Below are positions 44,389 through 56,732 of a stretch of 64,000 nt of DNA, piece by piece. Numbering within the stretch: the stretch's first letter is position 1; each line of letters opens with the position of its first letter. The notes beneath the pieces are model-generated. The model was not told the origin of the DNA. It did no database searches and saw only the letters and a program-made list of their open reading frames with translations. This DNA comes from Dryas octopetala. Taxonomy: Eukaryota > Streptophyta > Magnoliopsida > Rosales > Rosaceae. A program made the translations under genes and the position numbers. Location: NCBI GenBank assembly GCA_963921425.1, contig OY992834.1:13580164-13644163 (forward strand), in the 5' to 3' direction.

Positions 44389-45534
44389 TAGAGGATTAGT
44401 ATTCTCTAATGTGCATGTGCTTAATTTTCTCTCTATTGGTGTATGGAAAGTAATGAACTGATTATGTCTAAGAGCGAGGATTAGTATTCTCTAATGTGCA
44501 TGTGCAAATAATATCGTCGTATAGTATCTGGTTTGGATAAAATTCGCATGACCTGGGTACTCATGTGAGAATTTCTGCTGCACCTTTTATATCATGTGAG
44601 AATTTCAGCTGCATGCTTTATATCATTCCCAAACAACACTCTTTATGTAATGGGATAGTTATGTAATGTATGATTATAGGCTCTATTATTGGAATGGGAT
44701 AGTTATGTAATGGTGAAATATTTGAACATTATTATTATTTTGATTGAATTGAACATGCATGATTGCCTACTATTTAAATACTTTACCTCAATACCGTTAA
44801 AAAATTAATTTTTTTGATATTTATGCACACAAGTACAAAACTAATGGAGCAATTGATTTTTTTAATGACTTTGGGTACGTAGAGTAGTGCTACAAGCACC
44901 AGCTTATATCCAAATTTTATGGATCTCAACTGATGTGAAAGTTTGTTATTTATTCATATATGGGTCCACTTTAGACCTTATTTATTTACAACTATTAAGA
45001 AACTGACATGTCATCTGCCACAATATCAATTAGGATAATTAATTTGAGATATAATTAAGGTAGTGCCTCTGACATTATATTGTACGTCTTGGGTAACAAA
45101 ATTGAGTTTAGGGGATAAAGTGACAAAAACTTTAGTTTGAGGGGGTGATATATATATATATATATGTAATTAACCCTAAAATTTTTGTAACTGAAATGAA
45201 ATTAAAAAAAAATGAAAAAGTACATGATTTATAGTCAACATTATAACTCCATTTGATAATTTAACCAACCTAATAATGAAATTGAAAGTCGGGGGAGTGT
45301 TGGAAAATAAGTTTCAAAATCAATGAATTAAGCAAAAAATAATGGTAAAACTAATGAATACAATTAAATGCCTGTAGCGCTTGGGGTTCTAGGGTCAATT
45401 TATTTGATAGAGGATCCTGGGCCAGTTTATTTATAAATAACTCAAGATTAATGGCTTCCTTTACTATAAAAGGGTAAAGAACTTCAGTTTAGCACATCCT
45501 TTTTTAGGTAAGAAATATTATTTGATTGTTAAGT
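44389..45534. other. Intergenic AT-rich DNA
   Basis: A short direct duplication occurs at about 44376-44410 and 44463-44505 (gaggattagtattctctaatgtgcatgtgc in both), and another of 'catgtgagaatttc' at 44562 and 44594. A (ta)n run lies near 45150. No gene is supported. Confidence 0.5.
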
Positions 45535-45542
45535 GTTCCAAG

Positions 45543-47072
45543 TAGGGGTGGGAGTGGGTCGAGCCCATATCGGCCAAAGAATCGTCCCACCCGACCAATT
45601 GAGTTTAGCTATTTTTTGCAAGGGTTAAATACAAAAATGGTCTACGAACTTTACAGTGAATCTCAATTTGGTTCATTAACTATAAAAAGTGTCAATTTGG
45701 TCCACGAACTTTTCAAGTTATATCAAACTAGTACAAATGTTAATTTTTATCAAAAAATTAACGAAATTGATCACATGAAAATGTGATGAACGGACTAAAA
45801 TGCCTTTGAAAATGTGGTCATTTGTTGTGCACATGACCAGTTTTCGTTAAATTTTTCAATGAAAGTTAATATTTGTACTGCTTTGGTACAACTTGAAAAG
45901 TTTGTGGATTAAATTGACACTTTTTATAGTTAGTGGACCAAATTGAGATTCATTGTAAAATTTGTGAACCATTGTTGTATATAACCCTTTTTGCAACTAT
46001 CAACCAATCTAACTATTATAGGTCGGTTGTGAGTTGGGCAACCGATAAAGGCGGTATAAGTCAGGCTGGTAATGGTTTCATCCGGCAACTCTCTCTCTTC
46101 CCTCTCACTTTCTTCCTTCTCTGTCCCCAAGTTCACTCTATTAGTACAGCGAGTTTGCCGACGAGCCAGGTGGCGAAACCACCACCATCCAGACCTTCTC
46201 TTCTCCCTCTCCCTCCCCCAGTATTCTGAGCTCGCAGAAAACGCTGGCAAAGGCGTGAGCTCGTGCAGGCCCGAGTCAGCTCCGACGGCGACCCAAGCTT
46301 TTCTGGCCAAATTGCGAGGCCGGACCACCCTCGAATTCATCCCCTCGCTACTCTGAGTCGATTGGTACCATCAGATTGTTCATCCGATCGAGCTGTGACG
46401 ACGGTGATTCGAAGGGAAAGGCTGCCAGGCTCCGCTGTTGACTTTTCGTTCCCGGCGGCGATGCAAGATCGGACCACCATTGGTCGATTCCGTCATGCTG
46501 GACTCATTGGTGTATTTGGATCATCCCTCTGACCACCGTGTGCGGCAGATCGAAGGAGAGAAAGAGTGGGAGAAAGTGAGTGAGAGAAGAAGAGATCGAG
46601 AGAGACAGAGACAGAGAGAGTGAGTAGTGGTGCGGGGGAGAAGAAGATGATGGTGGGGGCGTGGTGGCGACGCGGTGGTGAATGGTGATGGTGTCGAGCT
46701 GAGAGAGACAGAGAGTGCGAGCTGAGACTGAGACAGACTACAGAGAATGAGAAAGTGAGTGAATGAGTTGGGTTTGGGCCTGAGTTCCACTCACACACAC
46801 CCTCTTAGGTTTGGGCCAAACACACACACACTGCCACACAGCGCAAGCTTCCTAAAGGCCCAAAATAAATACATCCCAAAGTTGGTTGATAGTCTGTTGG
46901 TCAAGTAACCGACTTTCCCCATTTAGCAACCACCATCCAAACCAACTTTGATGGGTCGGTTGGTAACACCCGACCCGACCTTTGCGGGTCGGTTGTTGAT
47001 TGCATATCGGCCAGAAAAATTGGTTGGTAATGGGTCGGTTGTCGGGTAAAAATCGACTCACACCCACCCCTA
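45543..47072. mobile_element. hAT-like non-autonomous element, 1530 bp, with a nested MITE
   Basis: The left end taggggtgggagtgggtcga and the complement of the right end taggggtgggtgtgagtcga match over about 20 bases with two or three differences. Flanks gttccaag (45535-45542) and ctttcaag (47073-47080) match at 6 of 8, fitting an aged 8-bp hAT duplication. The subterminal regions are rich in gacc/ggtc words. The interior holds CT- and GA-rich tracts but no transposase frame I recognise. A Mutator-type MITE sits inside at 45622-45987. Confidence 0.65.
45622..45987. mobile_element. Mutator-type MITE, 366 bp, nested in the hAT-like element
   Basis: A perfect 9-bp duplication tttttgcaa (45613-45621 and 45988-45996) brackets ends gggttaaatacaaaaatggt and, on the opposite strand, gggttatatacaacaatggt. 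The inverted arms (caatttggtccac, tataaaaagtgtcaattt, cttttcaagtt) run through most of the element, making it a near-complete hairpin. Confidence 0.85.
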
Positions 47073-47323
47073 CTTTCAAGTAAGCACACCCAAGAGAAAA
47101 ACGAGGGTTAAATAGTCTAATACTCCCTGTATTTCTACTGATTTCCCATTGTGTTCTTTGAACTTTAAAACTTTTCCATATGAGTCCCTAAATATAATTA
47201 CTTTTGCTTATTTATTCATAGAACAATAACTTTACAAAATACTCGAAAAGACAAGGTCACGAGGGTTTGGTTCAAATGCTTTAAGGGTAAAAATTATCCT
47301 CGCTTTTCAATATGTTGACCGTT

Positions 47324-47846
47324 TGTGGGGACAAAAATTATCACCCAAAAATAAATGGACTAAAGGTAATTGGGCCAAGATGAAAACATGCTTCATATCC
47401 TTTATAAATAAAGAAGCCCAATAATCAAAGACCAAAGCTCAACCCAAAGTTCATTTACCAATGGTAATCAAATACCAACGTTCTTATTATTTACTGATAA
47501 GAACGTTGAGATCAGGCATTAATAGGAAATCAAGAGCACTCATCCTATGCAGGACGTGAGAATGGGAATGTGAGATTATCCTAGCTCGCATCTTATAAAT
47601 AGCTCGCAAAGTCGAGTAACAAGGTACGAACAAAATCTGTGAACTTAGGTAACATATTATCAGAAATTTACTAACTTAGGCATCAAAGCATTTCTTGCAG
47701 GTGCCAACCCTTCTCCATTCCGACAAGAAGAATTTCAAACGCTTTCTTTCACTTTCGATTCAGGTAGTTCATCCAAATTAAATTATTGTAGGCCAATTAA
47801 TTCTTCCTGAGAATTTTGGTTCCAACAATTGGCGCCATTTGTGGGA
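47324..47846 (+). mobile_element. LTR followed by a primer-binding site (truncated retrotransposon)
   Basis: The segment starts tgtggggaca and ends ccaaca at 47827, with a TATA-like ttataaata at about 47592. Immediately after it, ttggcgccatttgtgggaa resembles the tRNA-primer site that follows the 5' LTR in many plant Gypsy elements. A 12-bp perfect inverted repeat (caacgttcttat and its complement, 47476-47508) lies inside. No gag-pol sequence follows, so the element is cut off. Confidence 0.55.
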
Positions 47847-47849
47847 AAA

Positions 47850-49919
47850 ATATCACGAACGAAAAGGTTGAATTACCATAAGCGGAAGTGATGAAATTAC
47901 GTCATATTGCCAATTGATTCTGGGATGAATACCTAAATTCCTTCACATACGGTTTCGATAATAGTTAGACTCACTGTTTGTTTATTCAATAATAATTATA
48001 TAACTAAATGATTTCCAATTTGGTTGATTTTTTGCACAGATAATCTTTAAAGAGTGACCTAAAAATTGAATAGTTCCGATTATGAGTCTACAATGTAAAA
48101 CAACGCAACTTTTATTAATTAGTATGGCATCAACATAGAAGGATTAGTAGCAGTTGTTGGTCCAATCTTTAAAGGATTATAAACAAAGGGAACACGTTAT
48201 GAATTATTTATTGTTAGCTTGATTGGATGTTGGTCCAATTATGCAGATAAAAATAAAAATAAATTATAAAAATCACCATATATAGAAAACACAGATCGAA
48301 GGTACATAAACAAAGGGAAAACGAAAATCACCATTGTATTCATTAATATTAATATTATATAAAGGCCTTTTCTTTTGTTTTGGTGGGTAAATGACAGGAA
48401 AAAAGTGCATCAAGGAAGTAGTGCATATCTATATATTCCTAATTCTTGACCGGAAACATGAATTATGAAGGCTTTGATGTTGACAAAAAAGTAAGGGGAT
48501 GTGTGGAATCATATATATAAACTTGATGGGGTGTTCATATTAATTTTAAAGGTACTGTATGGAAAGCGAAAACGCGCTAAATTTATCACGGATTTATGTA
48601 ATATAATCTTTGATTAATACCCTATTTTGCTTATACATACCGGCCGTCCCTACCACCATCACCGGCCGGTGGCCCCCTACTCCCCATCCATTTTTTTTTT
48701 CCTATCTCTCTTTCTATCCTTCTATTTCTCCTCCATCGCCCCTCCCCCTCTCTTCCTTTCTCTCTCTGGATCTGCATATTTTGGGTTTTGGTTAATTTGC
48801 TGCTTCAACTTCATCTTCCTTTTTCTATTTTTGATTTTGGTTTGTTGATTGTGGGTATTTGTTTAGATTTTTTGTTTTTTGAATTTGATTTGCAGATTAG
48901 AAAAGAGAAGGGAAGAGAGAGAGAGAGAAGAGGGTGGTTGCTGCCGTTGATGGTGTCAGGGTCGACCGGTGCTTAAGGAGGGGAGGGAGGCCGGTGTAGA
49001 TTTGGAGAGAGGACCGTCCGCTCGCTGAGAGGAGTATTGCTTTGGCAGTGATTGATACAATATTGGATTATATTCTAGATGAGAGTTATGATCTGGTTAG
49101 TACTAATTGCACTGAATTATAATTGGCAAATTCAACATCTACTATGCCGGTGCAGATGGTAGTGAGAGGGAGGGGAGGGTGATGGGTGGGTGGGTGGGTT
49201 GCTGATGGTGGGGAGAGGTTGGCCGGCTGTGAGCGTTTTTGTTTTTTGAAAATTTTTATTGATTTGAATTTTATTTGAATTTGTTAAAATATCAAAGTTT
49301 TAACACTTATTATTTGGTTTGTTCTTGAAAGTATTTCGAATTCTCACATCACCCTCTGATGTTTATTTTTTCTCATGTTATCCCCTGATGTTATATTCCG
49401 TATCTCACTTAATCCGGTTCCGTCAAGTCCGTCAATATTAACCATTAGAAGTGGGCAAAGTGGAACACATAAATTAATTTCAGAGGATAATGTAATACAA
49501 AATGAACCTTACAGGATGAAATTAGACTAAAAATTATTTTCAGGAGGTGAAATAGTATATAAGACTATATTTTATAAGGAAATAGATTCTTTGTTGTGCT
49601 TTTTTTTAATTTTAATATTAGTTATGTTTTATTAGCAATTACCACATGGCCAAGGTCTAATTAGCAGTCAACTAGTAGTAAACCATTCTAGTCATCTAAG
49701 AGTATGTGAACAATAAGTACAGTATATAGAGCATGAACTTATTACCATATTGGGACCCATGAGATTGAGTAATTTGCATACGTCTACACTCTTTTATTAC
49801 TACACAACTAGTTTTAGTGGGTTAGGGAGGAAGGGAAGGAAAAGCATGATGTGGGAATGACTTAAGCAAGGGCATTTCATGTTGGTAAAATATAATCACA
49901 AGAGAACACAATAATAAAC
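47850..49919. other. Intergenic, composite of unassigned repeats
   Basis: Notable pieces are a ccggccg-rich spot at 48641-48672, a T/C-rich tract at 48690-48770 followed by GA-rich DNA at about 48900-48935, and a weak inverted-repeat unit at about 49340-49560 (ctctgatg.../...cagagg). No gene is supported and I could not fix element boundaries. Confidence 0.4.
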
Positions 49920-50938
49920 CTGAATAATTATCTTGGCACACCTCATTGCAGGGGAACATGGTCACATAAAGCCTCTGCAAAAAAAAAAAAAAAAAAAAAA
50001 AAAGACAATAAATATTCCCTCAGTACTTTTAGTCACAGAGGGAAGATTTAACAAAGTAACTAGGGAATGTAAAAAAAGGAAACATTGTGAACAAATATTT
50101 CAAACTTAAAGCATTCCATTTTACAACTTGATTTTATATAGAAAGATTCAAAATATCTCCACGCCAAGACAGGGGTGGGTAAGTTGGTCATGTTGGTTAA
50201 GGACAACACCTTGGCTCAACTTCACATAATAATACTGGAGGATAATACGCTCATAGTAAATGGGACACGAGAAGTGTAACTAGAACTAACCTGTCCAGTA
50301 GCAGAAGCGTGATTTGTGTTTAGGATAGCATTGACTTTTGCATGACAAACATAACTACAAAAAACAATTTGAGAGATTATGAGCAAGAACCAAAGTTTTT
50401 CAAAGAATTTTATTAATTGTGAATTTGGGATAAATGATAAATCAGTTTATCAATGGAGAACAAGTATTGGATATGATGGGATGGTGGTGGAAAGAATAAA
50501 TTTGATTAGTGCACTAGAAAGAAGACAATGATAGACATTATATATATATATATATATATATTTTAATAGAACAATGACAGACATTAGATGTAGCTTCAAA
50601 ATAATGTCAGACCCCCATTCTTACAGTAAACTGCAAACTACAAATCAAGAATGGAGTTTAAGAAAGCACACACACTTACGGATACTTGGTCTCCAAAGGA
50701 TCCCCGTCCAGTTTTGGATTTCTAAAAAGAAGAAAGGACAACTTTATTGATTACTACTGATCATATCTTCATAATGAAGCAATTATGAACACCTGTCATT
50801 GTTGTTCTCATTTATTTGCCAATGCATCGGTGTGCATGTTAAAAAGGAGCAGATAATATGACCTATCTGTTAGGATCTTTGGATCTTTCAGCTGATAAAA
50901 ATGCAATTGCCATGAAATAGTCATCCAATGACAAATAT
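49920..50938 (-). pseudogene. dCMP deaminase gene fragment, four exons with introns, inactivated
   Basis: dCMP deaminase makes dUMP for thymidylate synthesis. Minus-strand pieces in order: 50938-50867 (YLSLDDYFMAIAFLSAERSK), 50721-50680 (RSKTG...DPLETKYP-type, with about 4 extra bases shifting the frame), 50354-50291 (YVCHAKVNAILNTNHASATG) and 49974-49920 (RLYVTMFPCNE, then one extra G before the next Cys). In the third piece the catalytic HAE motif reads HAK. The donor of the first piece is AT instead of GT. Introns are retained, so the copy was made from DNA. The true gene's first and last parts are missing. It lies beside a CACTA terminus at 52216 and is probably cargo of that element. Confidence 0.85.
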
Positions 50939-51379
50939 CTGCAATAAAAACCAAAACAGTAACCAACAAGAAAAAAACCAATAATGGATTGAAAATATAA
51001 CTGAAATAAGTGAAAAGAAAAAAGAAAAGGAAATATTGATGTCTTGGGTCTCATATTACCTGCTTCTGTGAGACTGGAAAGAACAACATGCAATGAAACT
51101 GCTCAATCGAACCCATGTTTGAACAACATGCAATGAAACTGCTTGCCTTCCATAATTGCAATTAAAATCCCCAACTATCTAAAAGTTTAAGAAGTTTACA
51201 GAAAAGCCCCAAATTTATTTAGAAAATCTAAAAGTACTGGATATTCCCCAAACTTAGATTTGTCAAAATCCATTTGCCTATTTCTAGAATCGAATCAACT
51301 TACCCAAACACAAAAGATTGAAAAAAAGAAAGCAAGAGTAAAATGATGAGGATGAGAGGTGTTGCGTATTGCGTACTGC

Positions 51380-51457
51380 GAAGAAGAAGAAGAAGAAGAA
51401 GAAGAAGAAGAAGAAGAAGAAGAAGAAGAAGAAGAAGAAGAAGAAGAAGAAGAAGAA

Positions 51458-51546
<89 letters not shown>
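51380..51546 (+). repeat. (GAA)n followed by (GA)n microsatellite
   Basis: About 110 bases of uninterrupted gaa units pass into about 56 bases of ga units. All three forward frames and the complement are open through it, giving false proteins of Glu/Lys/Arg or Leu/Ser runs. It is likely unstable in length. Confidence 0.95.
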
Positions 51547-51550
<4 letters not shown>

Positions 51551-51939
51551 CCTCGAAGCTGCTAGAAAACTCAGATCGCCGGCAAAGAGGTTGGATCAGT
51601 TTTCCTTCGATTCTCCTTGATGATTAACTTTCTGAACTAAAGGAGGAAACCACGACGATCAGTGTCGAGAGGATGATGATATCTTGGGTGGTAGGTGTCA
51701 CAACTCTTCGGAGAAGGTGGATCACCGTTGTGAAGTTGAATATGTTCATCGTCGATTTCAACAAGCGAAGGGCAGAGAAAGAAAGAGGATGAGGAGAGGA
51801 AGATTTGGGGGCCGACTAAGAATGAAAACGAGAGAGAAGAACCGAGTGAGTGTGAGCGAGGGTGAGAGAGAAGGAGATGTCTGCAGAGCGCGATAGGAAT
51901 GTGTATGTTTTGTGAGGGATATCATGACTGAGGTTGGGA

Positions 51940-52216
51940 ACTTAATTAGCCAAAATTTTTAAGTTGGGGGAAAAATTCTCCCGTGTTTTTTTAAGGTCAA
52001 GTATAGATATCAGATGGTGTTTTACATATCGGTTTTTAAAAAACCTTAATCAAAATCACAAAATTTAGATATCGGAAAAAAAAAAAAAAATTGGTGATAT
52101 GTTAATGATTTTAGATATCATCTAAAAATTCAACCGATATCTAAAACTTTACTATATTGGTTAATATAAAAATTTATATTAAAGAAGTGATATCTATTAC
52201 AGTTTTTCTTATAGTG
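51940..52216. mobile_element. Right terminus of a CACTA (En/Spm) transposon
   Basis: The segment ends cagtttttcttatagtg, the inverted form of a CACTA-type end. Upstream it carries repeated gatatc words (agatatcag, agatatcgg, gatatgtta, ccgatatctaaa), typical CACTA subterminal repeats. It also has the block aatttttaagttgggggaaaaattc. That block and the gatatc repeats recur near the right end of the complete CACTA at 55676-61196, so the two are relatives. I found no matching left end, so this copy is truncated or disrupted. Confidence 0.75.
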
Positions 52217-52327
52217 ATTGTTGGCACTTGTGGGAGAGGGGGAGACTAGAAACACAAGAAATCTATTACAGTTCTTCTTATAGTGATTGTTGGCGCTTGT
52301 GAGAGAGGGGGAGACTAGAAACAGAGG
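52192..52327. repeat. Tandem duplication of 69 bp across the CACTA terminus
   Basis: atctattacagtt-ttcttatagtg plus about 45 bp of flanking DNA (attgttggc-cttgtg...gactagaaaca) occurs at 52192-52258 and again at 52261-52327, differing at a few bases. The transposon end is therefore present twice. Confidence 0.85.
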
Positions 52328-52329
52328 AA

Positions 52330-54827
52330 AAAGTGAAACACTATGAATAATCGGACATTAAGTATCGTCGAGTGGTTGCGTGATGGGGACAAAAATACTC
52401 GCTATTTTCACGAGTGGGCCACTTCGAGGAGTATTAGAAATAAGGTTATGAGGTTGTTTGATCAGCAGGGCAATTGAGAGACTCGGGGTCGTCAACTCGG
52501 AGGTTTATTCTGTGACTTTTTCTTGGAACTGTTCTCTTCTACTGGCCGGTAACGATAATATTGAGAGGGTTGTGGGGTTAATTGAAAGCCATATTACAGA
52601 GGAGATGAATGGGCGACTCCTTCAGCTTTTCACATGTGCAGAAGTGGAACAAGCTCTTGATCACATATTGGGCCTACCAAAACCCCTGGCCATATATGAT
52701 AAAATGCCTGCGCTATTTTATCAATCATGTTGGCATATTGTGGGTGATGCAGTGACTAAGAAGTGTTTAAGCATTCATAATGGGCAGGCAAGTGTCAGAG
52801 AATTCAATCACACCTTAATTGCCCTCATACCGAAGACAAAAGGCCTGAGAGGGTGATTGAGTTCAGACCGATAAGCTTGTGTACTGTTGTCTACAAAATT
52901 GTGGCGAAAGCTTTAGCAATTCGGATGAAAAAAGTGCTTCCTTTTGTGATCTCTGAAACTCAAAGTGCTTTTGTGCCTGGGAGGATGATTTTAGATAATG
53001 TTATGACATCCTTTTAGCTAATTAACAAATTCAATTAAGCAGATGAAGATGGGTGTGATGGGAAGACGGAGCTCAAATTAGACATGGCCAAAGCATATGA
53101 TCGGGCTAAGTGGAAGTTTCTTAAAGCAGTCATGATCAAAATGAGGTTCCATACTGATTGAGTTGCTCGACTGTTAGATTGTGTGTCTACTACCACTTTT
53201 TCTGTTCTTTGGGAAGGACGGCCTATGGGTTTTATTATACCACAACGAGGTCTTTGCCAAGGATGTCCTTTATCCCCATATCTCTTCATAATGGTGGCTG
53301 AAGGTTTCTTGGGGCTGCTGCGAGAGGGGGAGAGTAGAGCGGCTATTGAGGGGTTCGTGTTTCACCTCTTGCCCCTTCGATATCCCTGCGAACATGGGAG
53401 CCAGCCTCGATCACTCTCCGAGAAGTTTTTCATGAGTATGAGAAGGTTTCAGAACATAGGATAAATTATGGTAAGTCTGCGGTGTGTTTGAATCCCAATT
53501 CCACAGATGAGGTGAAGTCTACGGTGTCCAATATCCTCCAAATACAATTAGTAGATTGCCATGAAAAATACTTGGGGCTGCCGACTATTGAAGGTAGAGC
53601 AAAGAAACAGCTATTTCATGAAGTTTTAGACCGGGTTACGAAGCAAGTGAAATGGTGGAAAGAAAAACTGCTATCAAGAGCAGGGAAAAATATATTAATC
53701 AAAGCCGTCCTTCAGGCGATGCCCATCTATTCGATGAGCTGTTTCCGAATGCCTAAAGGAGTGTGGCAAAAGCTCGATACTATTTTTGCAAAATTTTGGT
53801 GGGCCAAGGCGACAAATGCTAGAGGGATTCACTGGGCTAGTTGGGAGGCAGTGTGTAGAGGTAAATTTTGTGGAGGTCTGGGCTTCCGACATATTGGAGA
53901 TTTTAATCACGCCCTTGTTGCCAAGCAGTGTTGGCGTTTGCTTTCTATCCCTAACTCGTTGATAGTAAGGACATATCAGGCTAAATATTTCCTCAATGGG
54001 TTCTTTCTCCATGCACAGCTAGCTGGGGAGTAATGCTTCGCATATTTGCAGATCACTCATTTGGGGAAAGGAGTTGCTTCAGCTGGGATTACGGTGGCGG
54101 GTTCGCAATGGGCTATGTATTCGAGTGTATCAAGACAAATGGATCCCAAGACCGTCATCTTTTCGAATTTGTTCACCACCTGCATTGGCGATGGATAGTC
54201 ACTGAGTTGTTTTCGACCCCTATTGTTCCGCCTCTTAAGTTGTTGAACGATTGGATGGCTTTGCGTGCACGTGACTTTGTGGAGGCCAATATGAGGAAGG
54301 AGGGTGTACTAGTATCACCATCAGTCCGACAATGGGGGTGCCCACTGCCAGGGTCCAGTCGGGTTTCAGTGGCGTTCAATGGTGGTACGGGATGAACTTG
54401 GTCAATTCTTGGCTGCCGGGCAATGCAGGTGCAACCTTTCTTAAATCCTGCACACACAAAATTGGTTGCAGCAAAAGTGAGGCTGAGTTTTGCATGGGAA
54501 TTGGGGTTCATAAAGGTTGTGCTAGAGCTAGACGCTAAGGATGTGGTGGCGAATTAAGATGGTGTCTAACGAGACCTATTATGGTGATGATGAGGTCCTG
54601 CTCAACGAAGTTATGGATTTAAGTTTATTGTTCTCTTCTTTTTCCCGTCAGTGGGCGCCTCGCTGTTGCAATATGGCAACAGACGTAGTAGCCAAGTTGG
54701 CTTTGTCATGTAATGAGTTTTCAACATGGATTGAGGAAGCACCTCCCTGGTTGCACCCAATCCTCTTATCAGATGTAGCTCATCTCTCTTAATCTAAGAA
54801 AGTTCCAAATTGTCAAAAAAAAAAAAC
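52330..54827 (+). mobile_element. L1-type LINE, 5'-truncated and frame-broken, with poly-A
   Basis: Successive frames encode parts of a plant LINE ORF2. About 52365-52470 gives EWLRDGDKNTRYFHEWATSR. 52458-52856 is the reverse-transcriptase N-terminal part ending [12 protein letters not shown]. 53183-53300 gives QRGLCQGCPLSPYLFIM. 53460-54030 gives INYGKSAVCLNPN and EKYLGLPTIEGR, then GVWQKLDTIFAKFWWAK. 54540-54790 is an RNase H-like tail (NMATDVVAKLALS). The segment with the catalytic YADD motif, expected after YLFIM, is missing (near 53380). Several frameshifts and stops follow. The element ends in a run of 12 A at about 54815-54826. It cannot make a working enzyme. Confidence 0.9.
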
Positions 54828-54829
54828 AG

Positions 54830-54935
54830 AAGTATTGTGTGACTTTTAATGGAAAAAATGGCCATTTTTTTTTTATATGACCTACTTGAATTCTAATATT
54901 TTTTCCAATCGGCCCACACTCTAATGTTAAGGTTC

Positions 54936-54979
<44 letters not shown>

Positions 54980-55216
54980 ATATTTCAGTCATCTTTTCCT
55001 TTGTTTTGCAGTTTGGGCGCAGCTTCCTTCAATATGCTTATAAATGCATGTGTGTGTGTATATATATATGTAGTCCTTCTCTAGGGCAGACGCCATCACT
55101 TTTTTTTTTTTTTTTTTTTTTTCACAAACTTACACTAACGAGCGCTCACTAGAAATTTTTTACACAGGGTCTGTACTTCTTTTTTGTGTTGATGCCGCCG
55201 CACTAGAGTGCCACCA

Positions 55217-55247
<31 letters not shown>

Positions 55248-55611
55248 TTTCGCTTTTGCTTTTGCTTTGGCACGACAAATAATGTTGCAGTACATGGAAG
55301 CTAGATGTTTGAGAAAGCATGCATGAATGTCACTTGTGTCATTCATATATGACAATATATTAGATTGCAGGATGCCACTTGATTCTTCATTCATGACAAT
55401 TGGTCTGCGATAATGAGTTTGGTTGTCACCTGCACTATACAATATTTTACAAGGAAAACATTTGTATTCCTCATTTGTGTATCTTTATAAGTGGATTCCG
55501 ACTCTATTAAAGAGATAATATATAAATAGTACGAAAAATGTGGTTCAATTCGCTAACATTTTTTTTCCAATTAATCTAATAAAAGAAGAAAGATTATGTA
55601 TTTATTTCACA
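54830..55611. other. Intergenic, low complexity
   Basis: Contains (ta)n at 54942-54974, a T run at 55101-55122 and another (ta)n/(t)n block at 55218-55250, followed by gcttttgcttttgcttt. No gene is supported. Confidence 0.6.
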
Positions 55612-55675
55612 ACCATAAGTGGTTCTCATTCTCACATGCAACAATGATCGACAATTTCACAATGAATTCAAGGGA
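55612..55675 (-). pseudogene. BAHD acyltransferase 3'-end relic, left piece, split by CACTA
   Basis: The piece ttctcattctcacatgcaac through 'gaattcaaggga' matches the 3' end of the BAHD copy at 63070-63125. It stops exactly at the CACTA left end. The sequence resumes at 61197 with ggagcaaatgaaaaagcatc, matching the next bases of the same gene. The two pieces together are about 110 bp. Confidence 0.7.
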
Positions 55676-56639
55676 CACTACTACAAAAAAGGCCTTTAAT
55701 ATCGGTAATCCACTGATATCTATTAAGGTGAAAAACTGATATTTCCAGGGGTGATATCTATTCTACCCCTAGAATAGATATCGATGATACACTGATATCT
55801 ATTACATATTTTAATATCAGAACGTTTGGAAAAACTGATATCCAAACATCTCAAACTGATATCTAAAATGTCAAAAAGGATAAGAATTTAGGTAAAACAG
55901 ATATCTAAACATATTTTTAATATCGTTTTGGTATTTTAAACTGATATCTAAATGGACTTTGATACTGGTTTTTAGTAAATAACTGATACTAAACCATCTT
56001 TATATATCGCATTTCTTATTAAACTGATATCTATTTTATGTTTTAATAACAGAAATTTGGAAGAACTGGTATGTAAACATATTTTAAATATCATTTCTGT
56101 AATTTAAACTGATATGTAAATGTATTTTCACTACAAACAACTGATGTTACACCCATCCTTACATATCATATTACCTATTAAACAGATATCTAAACTAACT
56201 TTGATATCGTTTTTCAGTTATTAACTGATGTTAAACTCATCTTTATATATCAATTTTTTAATAGAACTGATATTAAAAACTTTGAAAAAAGTGATATGTA
56301 AGGTTGGTGTGAAATATTATTTTTTGTTTAAAAACTCATATAAATGCCCTGGACATGCAAGTACACAAATGTGTGGCCTGAAATTGGTGCATTTTCAAAT
56401 TTGCTTTTCATCCAAACATTCCAAGTACAAAACTGCATTCCATTCATCCAAAACATGTCTACATATCACAAAAATTAGGGGGAGACCTCATCTCTCTAAC
56501 CCCATCTTTGAAATCTAAGCTAGGCCTATATAGTCAACATGTACAAAATATAAGGTATGGCCGTGCACACTTGTTCTAATTTGTATTACAGTAGTTCATG
56601 AGGGAAAATAATTTTACAAAATAATTGAATCAAAATTAA

Positions 56640-56732
56640 CCTAAGAAATCTGCACCTCATTGACTTCAATTTCCTCATTGACAAGACTAAGTACCTCCAT
56701 TTTTCTCAGAACATTTTCCAGACTACCAACCT
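56640..56732 (-). pseudogene. Unidentified exon-like piece inside the CACTA element
   Basis: After an acceptor-like ttcaacag the minus strand reads VGSLENVLRKMEVLSLVNEE and continues IEVNEVQIS to a stop. The composition and splice site look like a last exon. I do not recognise the family. It may be a third captured fragment or part of the element's own gene. Confidence 0.35.

Noticed and set aside
45930..46340. Overlapping open frames on both strands
   Set aside because: They lie inside the hAT-like element and across the edge of its nested MITE. No family resemblance.
46521..46798. Ser/His-rich minus-strand frames
   Set aside because: They derive from GA/GAGA-rich DNA within the hAT-like element.
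51343..51627. Three overlapping forward frames and one reverse frame
   Set aside because: They are generated by the (GAA)n(GA)n microsatellite and encode only homopolymer-like Glu, Lys, Arg, Leu or Ser runs.
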